Positions 1-5,381 of a stretch of DNA of 7,306 nt are shown here, piece by piece. A program made the translations under genes and the position numbers. The notes beneath the pieces are model-generated. The model was not told the origin of the DNA. It saw only the letters and a list, made by a program, of their open reading frames with translations, and made no database searches. Origin of the DNA: JBFMCC01 sp034435275 (GTDB lineage Bacteria; Chloroflexota; Anaerolineae; Anaerolineales; Villigracilaceae); contig DAOTXP010000168.1 of the NCBI GenBank assembly GCA_034435275.1, positions 1 to 7,306 of the forward strand. Reading direction: 5' to 3'. Position 1 is the stretch's first letter. Each line of letters begins with the position of its first letter.

Positions 1-417
1 GGCAAAGAGTTGGGCGCGGACGACTTCACCAAAATCCCCAACGGCTTGCCCGGAGTCCAGGATCGCATGCCGATTCTGTGGACGTACGGGGTCCGCGCAG
101 GAAAAATCAGTCAGAATCAATTTGTCGCTTACATGAGCACGAACCCCGCGAAGATTTTCGGCCTGTATCCACGCAAGGGTGCGCTGATGGAAGGCTCGGA
201 CGCGGACATCGTCATCTGGGACCCCGAGAGGAAAGTGAAATACGGTGTGGCGATGTCGCACCAGCGCACGGATTACAACCTGTACGAAGGCTGGGAGTTG
301 ACGGGAATGCCCGAAAAGGTCTTCCTGCGCGGCAGGATGATTGTGGATGGTGAAGAGTGGAAGGGCAGGGCGGGCATGGGTCAGTTTTTGAAGAGAGGCA
401 CGGGAGAGATTTTGTAG
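1..417 (+). CDS. hydA: Dihydropyrimidinase / D-hydantoinase, C-terminal part (5' end outside window)
   Basis: The visible 138 residues, read from base 1 without an internal start, are the C-terminal third of a cyclic-amidohydrolase enzyme. The family hydrolyses dihydropyrimidines or 5-substituted hydantoins to N-carbamoyl amino acids in the cytoplasm. Seen directly: the PNGLPGVQDRMP segment, which carries the substrate-contacting loop in hydantoinases; then STNPAKIFGLYPRKG and GSDADIVIWDP, the hallmark return to the small beta-sandwich domain of amidohydrolases; and a tail with VFLRGRMIVDG. The metal-binding HxH, the carbamylated lysine and the later histidines lie upstream of the window, so activity and exact substrate cannot be judged. 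Allantoinase and dihydroorotase are less likely because of the NGLPG and YPRKG wording. The lipoprotein gene follows 23 bases downstream and may share the transcript. Confidence 0.88.
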   Translation, partial: GKELGADDFTKIPNGLPGVQDRMPILWTYGVRAGKISQNQFVAYMSTNPAKIFGLYPRKGALMEGSDADIVIWDPERKVKYGVAMSHQRTDYNLYEGWELTGMPEKVFLRGRMIVDGEEWKGRAGMGQFLKRGTGEIL

Positions 418-440
418 ATGCGGTGAGACGGAGGACGGAC

Positions 441-1214
441 ATGAAAAAACAAATCGTGTTTCTCATACTGGTCGTGTTCGTCTTTTCACTGGCCTGTCAG
501 TTGTTTTTCCCCGCCAGCAGGGAAGGGATCGTCATCTCCGATTGCGCGGAGGCTGTGGCCGCGATGCGCAGCGTCCAGCCGGGGCCTGTCCCCGAACACC
601 TGGAGCAGACGGGCATCAAGCAGGGGGATGAGTTCGACGCGAATAATTATTTCGAGGCACTCACGCACATTTCCATGCAGGAGGGATTCACATTGGATTA
701 CGTCTACTCTGTCGATTCTCTGGGCGCGTACCCCATCCTTTATGCCCACCCCGCCGAACAGCCGCCGTTTCTTTCCGCAGGCGACATCCCTGAAAATTTC
801 GAACTGACGGACTTCCGCGACCATCTCGAAGTCGAAGATGGGGGAGAGGGATACTTTGAATATGTGCTCATGGACATCCTGGCGGGACAGTTTTACCTGG
901 TCTGGCATGCTTACTATAACGATACCCAGATCGTCTGCAACAGGGACGACGTCAACGCCATCATCGCGGACGTCAACGCGGGAGATTTCGGTTATCAGTT
1001 TGACCTTTCTCAGCAGGCCAAAGCCCGCGCCATGCAAAATATCGAGCCGCTCGTGCAATTGACGGATGACAACGCAGTCGTTGAGGTGATCGTCTTCACC
1101 AAATGGGGCGGCTTTTACCGCCAGACCTACACCATCAGCCGTTCCTTCCCACATAAGCTTCTGGACGCCAAGTCGGAAAATCTGGTGGAGTATGATTGCG
1201 GGGTGATGTTTTGA
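441..1214 (+). CDS. Predicted lipoprotein of unknown function (257 aa)
   Basis: I do not recognise the family. The protein starts with a lipoprotein signal: two lysines at 2-3, a hydrophobic stretch at 5-17 and the lipobox SLAC with the modified cysteine at residue 19. It should therefore be exported and anchored to the outer face of the membrane. The mature part is acidic and contains three further cysteines (35, 166 and 253), of which 35 and 253 sit near the two ends and could form a disulfide; this is inference. No repeats or membrane spans are seen after the signal. The start at 441 is chosen because GGAGG at 430-434 lies 6 bases upstream and the signal peptide begins exactly there. An in-frame ATG at 357 would add 28 residues that lie inside the upstream gene. 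It follows the hydantoinase gene by 23 bases, so cotranscription is plausible, but nothing links their functions. Confidence 0.82.
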   Translation: MKKQIVFLILVVFVFSLACQLFFPASREGIVISDCAEAVAAMRSVQPGPVPEHLEQTGIKQGDEFDANNYFEALTHISMQEGFTLDYVYSVDSLGAYPILYAHPAEQPPFLSAGDIPENFELTDFRDHLEVEDGGEGYFEYVLMDILAGQFYLVWHAYYNDTQIVCNRDDVNAIIADVNAGDFGYQFDLSQQAKARAMQNIEPLVQLTDDNAVVEVIVFTKWGGFYRQTYTISRSFPHKLLDAKSENLVEYDCGVMF

Positions 1215-1215
1215 A

Positions 1216-1228
1216 ATCCCGAAGGGAT
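1216..1228 (+). other. Small hairpin just after the lipoprotein stop
   Basis: ATCCC and GGGAT pair around a GAA loop directly after the stop codon at 1212-1214. The stem has only five base pairs and no T run follows, so it is a poor terminator. It may be a remnant of a short intergenic repeat or a 3'-end stabilising hairpin. The rest of 1229-1270 shows nothing recognisable. Confidence 0.25.
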
Positions 1229-1272
1229 GAAAGGATGTAGTTCGCGCCGCGATGCATCTCGCCATCCGTCTG

Positions 1273-1281
1273 TGATAAAAT
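1273..1281 (+). promoter_or_regulatory. Extended -10 promoter for the SulP gene
   Basis: TGATAAAAT fits the extended -10 pattern TGnTATAAT with one mismatch in the hexamer (TAAAAT at 1276-1281). A -35 box at the expected distance (about 1253-1258, TGCATC) is poor, as is usual for extended -10 promoters. Transcription would start near 1288, about nine bases before the structured leader at 1297 and about 95 bases before the SulP start codon. This match between predicted start and RNA fold supports both calls. Confidence 0.5.
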
Positions 1282-1296
1282 CCCGCCCAAATTAAA

Positions 1297-1353
1297 CAAA
1301 GGCCGCTCTGGGGGAGCATGCAACCGAGGGATATTCCCGGTGCCGAGCCTTTG
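1297..1353 (+). ncRNA. Structured 5' leader of the SulP gene, candidate riboswitch
   Basis: The leader folds by eye into a compact multibranch structure. A perfect 7-bp closing stem (CAAAGGC 1297-1303 with GCCTTTG 1347-1353) encloses two hairpins. The first is GCTC 1305-1308 with GAGC 1314-1317, with loop TGGGG. The second is ACC 1323-1325 with GGT 1339-1341, a GA bulge, then GGGA 1328-1331 with TCCC 1335-1338 and loop TAT. The junction strands ATGCA (1318-1322) and GCCGA (1342-1346) and the G-rich loop could make tertiary contacts. This layout is typical of small-ligand aptamers. No terminator follows, so control would act on translation: the ribosome binding site at 1371-1375 lies 17 bases past the closing stem. 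From memory the GCAACC...GGUGCC arrangement recalls the Na+-I (DUF1646) class, but I cannot verify that. The fold is seen; the ligand is a guess. Confidence 0.5.
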
Positions 1354-1382
1354 GAAAAAACTACTTTCTCGGAGAACAACCC

Positions 1383-3041
1383 ATGCCTCGACGTTCCCTC
1401 GCTCGTCTCTACAAGGACGAGTTCACTGGCTATTCGCCCGCCAAATTCCAACAGGACCTGCTCGCGGGTCTCACCGTCGCCGCGGTAGCCCTGCCGCTGG
1501 CGCTCGCCTTTGGCGTCGCCTCGGGCGCGTCGGCCGCGGCGGGACTGGTCACGGCCATCGTAGCGGGCCTTGTCATGGGGACGCTTTCCGGCGCGCCCTA
1601 TCAGATCAGCGGTCCCACCGGCGCCATGTCGGCCGTCCTCATCGTCCTCGCCAATCGTTATGGTCTGGAGGGCATTTGGGTGGCAGGTCTCTTTTCGGGC
1701 GCGCTTCTGCTGGTCATCGGTCTGCTGCGTCTTGGACGCTTCATCGCCTTCATCCCCTCCGCCGTCATCAGCGGCTTCACTTCGGGCATCGCCCTCATCA
1801 TCTTCATCGGCCAGATTGACAACTTCCTTGGTGTGAAGACTGCCGCCGCCGAAACCGCCGCACAAAAATTTTTAGGATATTTCCACGGCGGATTCACGCC
1901 CGACTTTCGGACGCTGACTCTCGGAATCGTGGTCATCGCGGCCATGCTCTTCTGGCCGCCGAAATGGAACGCGCGCTTCCCCGCGTCGCTGCTCGGCATC
2001 ATCCTCGCCACGCTTCTCAATGGGACGTTGAACTGGTCCGCCCCGATGATCGGCTCCATCCCTCAGACCCTTCTCCTCCAAGACCGCCTTGGCCTCACCA
2101 ATGTCCCCTGGTCGAATCTCGGCGAATTCGTCGCGCCGACTCTCACCATCACCGCTTTGGGCGCGGTGGAATCCCTGCTCTGCGGCGCGGTCGCTTCCAA
2201 CATGACGGGTATCCGCCTGCAAGCTAACCAGGAACTCATCGCGCAGGGCGTGGGCAACATGCTCATCCCGTTCTTCGGTGGAGTCCCCGCCACGGCCGCG
2301 ATTGCGCGCTCCAGCGTGGGAATAAAATCGGGCGGGCAGACGCGGCTGGTCAGCATCATCCATGCAGTGGGATTATTGCTCTCGATGTTTTTGCTTACCC
2401 CGTTCATGGAACGCATCCCTCTCGCCGCGCTGGCGGGAGTCCTGATGGTCACCGCGGTCCGAATGAACGAATGGCCTGCCATCCAATTCATCTTCGGCAA
2501 GCGCTTCAAAACGGACATGATTGCCTTCACCATCACCATGCTGGCAACGATTGTCCTTGATCTGACCCAGGCGATTCTAATCGGTTCCTTCCTCGCGGGC
2601 GCGGTCTTTCTCAACAAGATTGCCAGCATTGACATTTCTGTGCAGGAAGTGGATACGGAACGCCTCAAACAAAAGGGAATCGAGACGGCGGGCAAATGCC
2701 AACATGTCCGCGTGGCGTTTCTGACCGGCCCTCTCTTCTTCGCGGCGTCGGGTCAATTCAACGAATCGTTCGCGAATCTAAAAGACACGCACGCGTTGAT
2801 CCTGTCCATGCGCGGCGTCTCGTTGATAGATACCGCAGGCATCGAAGCGATTCATCGTTTGCATGAGAAACTCCACCTGCAAGGCGGCACGCTCATGTTC
2901 GCGGGAGTTCACAATAACGCGTACGACATGATGAAGCGCGGAGGATTGGTGGAAACCATTGGGAAGGAAAACTTCTTCTGGTCCAGCGACCAGGCCATCG
3001 TCGAGGCGGAGAAGCGGGGTTGTGGTTTTTGTCAGGCGTAG
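1383..3041 (+). CDS. SulP-family anion transporter with STAS domain (sulfate or bicarbonate permease)
   Basis: This inner-membrane transporter of the SLC26/SulP family moves sulfate, bicarbonate or a related anion, coupled to H+ or Na+. Residues 25-410 hold the hydrophobic transport core. The family motifs are SGPTGAM (76-82), SGFTSGIALIIFIGQI (130-145), GAVESLL (260-266) and FFGGVPATAAIARS (297-310) followed by IKSGGQT. A cytoplasmic STAS domain covers about 440-545, with the conserved loop around LIDTAG (481-486). At 552 aa it is full length. The family's coupling carboxylate is glutamate here (E263), whereas I recall aspartate in the Na+/bicarbonate carrier BicA, so sulfate transport or H+ coupling is equally possible. 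The tail ends in an unusual CGFC pair (C547, C550). The ATG at 1383 is preceded by GGAGA (1371-1375) with 7-base spacing. The gene has its own promoter and structured leader, and converges on the plsC-like gene. Confidence 0.93.
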   Translation: MPRRSLARLYKDEFTGYSPAKFQQDLLAGLTVAAVALPLALAFGVASGASAAAGLVTAIVAGLVMGTLSGAPYQISGPTGAMSAVLIVLANRYGLEGIWVAGLFSGALLLVIGLLRLGRFIAFIPSAVISGFTSGIALIIFIGQIDNFLGVKTAAAETAAQKFLGYFHGGFTPDFRTLTLGIVVIAAMLFWPPKWNARFPASLLGIILATLLNGTLNWSAPMIGSIPQTLLLQDRLGLTNVPWSNLGEFVAPTLTITALGAVESLLCGAVASNMTGIRLQANQELIAQGVGNMLIPFFGGVPATAAIARSSVGIKSGGQTRLVSIIHAVGLLLSMFLLTPFMERIPLAALAGVLMVTAVRMNEWPAIQFIFGKRFKTDMIAFTITMLATIVLDLTQAILIGSFLAGAVFLNKIASIDISVQEVDTERLKQKGIETAGKCQHVRVAFLTGPLFFAASGQFNESFANLKDTHALILSMRGVSLIDTAGIEAIHRLHEKLHLQGGTLMFAGVHNNAYDMMKRGGLVETIGKENFFWSSDQAIVEAEKRGCGFCQA

Positions 3042-3055
3042 GGGCGACTCTACGC
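3036..3055. other. Small inverted repeat across the two convergent stop codons
   Basis: GCGTAG (3036-3041) and CTACGC (3050-3055) form a perfect 6-bp stem with an 8-base loop. The arms include the stop codons of both the SulP gene and the convergent acyltransferase gene. No T run follows on either strand, so this is at best a weak bidirectional end signal. The GTAGGGGCGA wording also resembles short intergenic repeats seen in several filamentous bacteria, and chance is possible. Confidence 0.25.
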
Positions 3056-3712
3056 GCCCAATAATTCCTTCAACCTCGGATGCCCTGCGTACACCCCGTG
3101 ATACTTTTCGGGAATCAACGCCGCGATGCGGCACATGATCTCGTCGGTGTACCGCTTGAGGGCCTCGTCGCGGTTTCCCTTTGGCAGGGGCGGAAGGGTG
3201 AACGGCGGGCCCGCCCGTACGATGATGTGCGACCGTTTCAGCCGTTTCAGATTCCCAAAGATGACCTTATCCTCGGTACCCGCCAGCCCGACAGGCAGAA
3301 TCGGGCGGTTCAATTTCGCGGCCAGGTAACTGACGCCCGGACGACCCTCGATCATCGTGCCGGCGCGCGAGCGCGTCCCTTCGGGGGCGATGACCAGCTG
3401 GTTGCCCTGTTCCATCAGCCCGATGATTTTTCGTAATGCTTTCAGGTCGGGATTGAAGCGGTCAATGAACACGAAATTGAAGTATTTCCCCAGCCAGCGC
3501 AGGAAGGCATTCTCTTCCCACTTCTCGGCCACCGGGAGGAAGATGTCCCAGCGGTCGAGCGCGTAGAACGCCAGCGCGGCGTCCAGGATGCCGAGATGGT
3601 TGGTGGCAATCACGAAACTGCCTTCCTTGGGTAGGAGTTCGCGCCCGTGGATTTCCACCGTGGCGACCAGGTTGATGACCGTGCGGAGAAGCCAGCGGAT
3701 GAAGTTGCGCAT
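3050..3712 (-). CDS. plsC: Lysophospholipid acyltransferase, PlsC-like (1-acylglycerol-3-phosphate acyltransferase)
   Basis: The family transfers a fatty acyl group from acyl-ACP or acyl-CoA to the sn-2 position of 1-acylglycerol-3-phosphate, giving phosphatidic acid at the cytoplasmic membrane face. The four family blocks are visible: the catalytic NHLGILD (residues 38-44, an H-x4-D motif with H39 and D44), FVFIDR (80-85), PEGTRSR (110-116) and RPILPVGLAG (136-145). The N-terminal helix (about 5-19) is amphipathic to hydrophobic and fits membrane association. At 220 aa it is a short but complete member. The start at 3712 has no clear ribosome binding site; no better start is seen. The gene lies 59 bases downstream of the PilZ gene on the same strand with a hairpin between them, so it may be transcribed only partly from upstream. 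Substrate preference cannot be read from sequence, and related acyltransferases of other lysolipids remain possible. Confidence 0.88.
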   Translation of the reverse strand: MRNFIRWLLRTVINLVATVEIHGRELLPKEGSFVIATNHLGILDAALAFYALDRWDIFLPVAEKWEENAFLRWLGKYFNFVFIDRFNPDLKALRKIIGLMEQGNQLVIAPEGTRSRAGTMIEGRPGVSYLAAKLNRPILPVGLAGTEDKVIFGNLKRLKRSHIIVRAGPPFTLPPLPKGNRDEALKRYTDEIMCRIAALIPEKYHGVYAGHPRLKELLGA

Positions 3713-3729
3713 GAGACGATTTTACAACA

Positions 3730-3753
3730 AACCGACCTCCTGCGAGGTCGGTT
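3730..3753 (-). terminator. Probable intrinsic terminator after the PilZ gene
   Basis: Read on the minus strand, AACCGACCTC (3753-3744) pairs perfectly with GAGGTCGGTT (3739-3730) around a GCAG loop. The stem has ten base pairs, starts 18 bases after the PilZ stop, and is followed by TGTTGTAAAA. The T tract is broken by G, so termination may be partial, letting some transcription into the acyltransferase gene. A second AAACCGACC copy directly at the PilZ stop (3773-3765) could pair with the same right arm instead. Confidence 0.55.
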
Positions 3754-3771
3754 CTGAGAGATCGGGTCGGT

Positions 3772-4137
3772 TTAGAATGGAATATCACGCTTATCGTGCA
3801 TGCCGTATTTTTCGTAGATGCGCTTGAAGATGTCCGCGTCGCCGGGCGAGATGTCAATCAGTTCGAAGCCCACGTTGAACACCAGCGGCTCGAAGCGGTC
3901 ACGGGCGCACCATTTCGTGCGCGCCACGAACGACATGCTCGACTTATTCGCTACATCCGGCGTCAGGTCAATGCGCAGGCGATAGTCTCTGTTCAACGGA
4001 AGTTCGCGCTGGCAGTCCAGCTTGAACCCGATTCCGCTGATGTCCGACAGATGGCCTATGGTTTCCAGCGTGCCGCTGTCCAGCACCGGCATGTAGTATC
4101 CAAACCTGCTGCGCTCGGATTTTCTGCGTTCTACCAT
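3772..4137 (-). CDS. PilZ-domain protein (c-di-GMP receptor)
   Basis: A stand-alone 121-aa PilZ domain, a cytoplasmic beta-barrel that binds the second messenger cyclic di-GMP and passes the signal to motility, surface-polysaccharide or transcription machinery. Both ligand motifs are intact: the RxxxR type at R5-K6-S7-E8-R9 (with neighbouring arginines R4 and R11), and DISGIG at 32-37, matching (D/N)xSxxG. The rest follows the PilZ pattern of alternating strands, with NVGFELIDIS at 88-97 as a late barrel strand and a C-terminal helix at about 99-112. No second domain is attached, so it must act through a partner that this window does not reveal. Its start at 4137 has only a weak purine-rich upstream site (AGCGAG). 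A strong predicted promoter and an overlapping palindrome lie just upstream, so the gene is probably independently regulated rather than cotranscribed with the thiolase. Confidence 0.85.
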   Translation of the reverse strand: MVERRKSERSRFGYYMPVLDSGTLETIGHLSDISGIGFKLDCQRELPLNRDYRLRIDLTPDVANKSSMSFVARTKWCARDRFEPLVFNVGFELIDISPGDADIFKRIYEKYGMHDKRDIPF

Positions 4138-4153
4138 TCTGTCTCGCTTTCTT

Positions 4154-4177
4154 GTCTATACTGGTATAAGTATAGAC
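4154..4177. promoter_or_regulatory. Palindromic operator candidate over the PilZ promoter
   Basis: GTCTATACT (4154-4162) and AGTATAGAC (4169-4177) are perfect 9-bp inverted arms around the 6-base centre GGTATA. On the minus strand the palindrome covers the predicted -10 box and the expected transcription start near 4162, the classical place for a dimeric repressor. The stem is AT-rich and lacks a T tract, so it is not a convincing terminator for the thiolase gene that ends at 4224. Confidence 0.55.
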
Positions 4178-4197
4178 TATGTTTGAGCAAGAATCAA
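4169..4197 (-). promoter_or_regulatory. Sigma-70-type promoter of the PilZ gene
   Basis: On the minus strand, TTGATT (4197-4192) and TATACT (4174-4169) are separated by exactly 17 bases, matching the -35 and -10 consensus at four and five of six positions. Transcription would begin near 4162, leaving a 25-base leader before the ATG at 4137. It lies wholly in the 86-base gap between the thiolase and PilZ genes. Confidence 0.6.
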
Positions 4198-4223
4198 CCC
4201 TCTGAATTCTACCAAAAACGGGC

Positions 4224-5381
4224 TTATTCGGATTTTAAAATATGTGTGAGAATGCTCGCGCCTGAGCCGCCGATGTTCTGGGCCATGCCGACGCGCGCGC
4301 CGTCCACCTGGGTCGCGCCGCATTCGCCGCGTAATTGCTGGGCCACCTCGACGATCTGATACATCCCCGTCGCGCCGACCGGGTGCCCGCGCGCTTTCAG
4401 CCCTCCGCGCGTACACACGGGCACGCGGCCCTTCGGGCTTATCTCGTTATCCAGGCCGAGGCGCACGCCCTGGCCGCGCTCGGCGAACCCGCAGGCCTCC
4501 AGCGAAAGGGCGGACATGATGGAAAATGCATCGTGTAATTCAAAGACATCAATGTCTTCGTGAGTTACGCCCGCCATGGCGTAGGCGCGCTTGGCCGACT
4601 CGTGCGCGGCCGTGAGAAACAATGGGTCTTTGCGCGAGTGCACCGCGATCGAGTCCGTGCTGGCGGCGGAACCTGCCACGATCACGCGCGGGCGGCCGCG
4701 CAGGGACGCGGCCTTGTCCGCGGGGACGAGCAGGGCCGCGGCCGCGCCGTCGCCGATGGGGGAGGCATCCAGTAAATTGATGGGCGTGGCCACCATGCTG
4801 GATTTCTCGAACTGCTCGACCGTGATTTTCTGATGCAGGCGCGCGAAGGGATTGTGCATGGCGTTGGCATGGGCGTTGATCGAGAACGGCGCGAAGTCCG
4901 CGTGCTTCCAGCCGTACTCGTGCATGTAACGCCGCATGATCAACGCGTTCAATCCGACGAAGGAAACGCCCTGTTCCACTTCGTAATCCGCGTCGGCGGC
5001 GGTGGCCAGGGCGGCGGTCACATCGTGGCCGGCCTTGTCGGTCATTTTTTCGACGCCGACGATGAGGGCCGAATCGATCTCTCCCGCCGCGACCGCCATC
5101 AGTCCCGCGCGGAACGCCGCCGCGCCCGATCCACAGGCGGCCTCGACTTTGAGTGCTTCCGCGCCGCGCAGTCCGATCCAGTCCGAGATCAGCGTGCCGA
5201 GCTGGTTCTGCCCGCTCACGAGGGGCGAGAGCATATTGCCCACATAAAGCGCCTCGACGGCCTCGTGCCCGCCGTCGTGCAGTGCGGCGAGGGCGGCCTC
5301 GAGCGCCAGGTCTTTCAGGGATTTCTCCCAGTGTTCGTCAACTTTGGTTTGGCCGATGCCAAGTACGGCGACAGGTCTCAT
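4224..5381 (-). CDS. Thiolase-family protein (SCP2 / archaeal acetyl-CoA acetyltransferase type)
   Basis: Thiolases condense or cleave acyl-CoAs at a Claisen centre. This 385-residue protein is of the SCP2/archaeal subgroup. Seen: the nucleophile block EAACGSGAAAF with C83, the GDGAAAALLVP segment (210-220), ELHDAF (281-286, with H283), and GGLKARGHPVGATG (326-339, with H333). The C-terminal block reads AQNIGGSGAS (367-376), where classical degradative thiolases carry a second catalytic cysteine (CxGGG); as in archaeal-type members that cysteine is absent. Such proteins often work beside a small DUF35/OB-fold partner, which is not seen here. The start at 5381 is chosen because its ATG overlaps the stop of the upstream GNAT gene as ATGA, giving translational coupling. 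A longer reading from 5426 adds 15 residues unlike a thiolase N-terminus. Substrate is unknown; acetoacetyl-CoA or a longer acyl-CoA is likely. Confidence 0.87.
   Translation of the reverse strand: MRPVAVLGIGQTKVDEHWEKSLKDLALEAALAALHDGGHEAVEALYVGNMLSPLVSGQNQLGTLISDWIGLRGAEALKVEAACGSGAAAFRAGLMAVAAGEIDSALIVGVEKMTDKAGHDVTAALATAADADYEVEQGVSFVGLNALIMRRYMHEYGWKHADFAPFSINAHANAMHNPFARLHQKITVEQFEKSSMVATPINLLDASPIGDGAAAALLVPADKAASLRGRPRVIVAGSAASTDSIAVHSRKDPLFLTAAHESAKRAYAMAGVTHEDIDVFELHDAFSIMSALSLEACGFAERGQGVRLGLDNEISPKGRVPVCTRGGLKARGHPVGATGMYQIVEVAQQLRGECGATQVDGARVGMAQNIGGSGASILTHILKSE

Noticed and set aside
486..1865. Long minus-strand open reading frame (459 codons) over the lipoprotein and the SulP gene
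   Set aside because: It is antisense to two well-supported genes, its product is a biased mix of D, E, G and R with no domain, and it runs through the SulP promoter and leader. GC-rich codon bias opens such frames by chance.
2063..2695. Minus-strand open reading frame of 210 codons inside the SulP gene
   Set aside because: Antisense to conserved SulP membrane motifs; its apparent hydrophobic pattern simply mirrors them.
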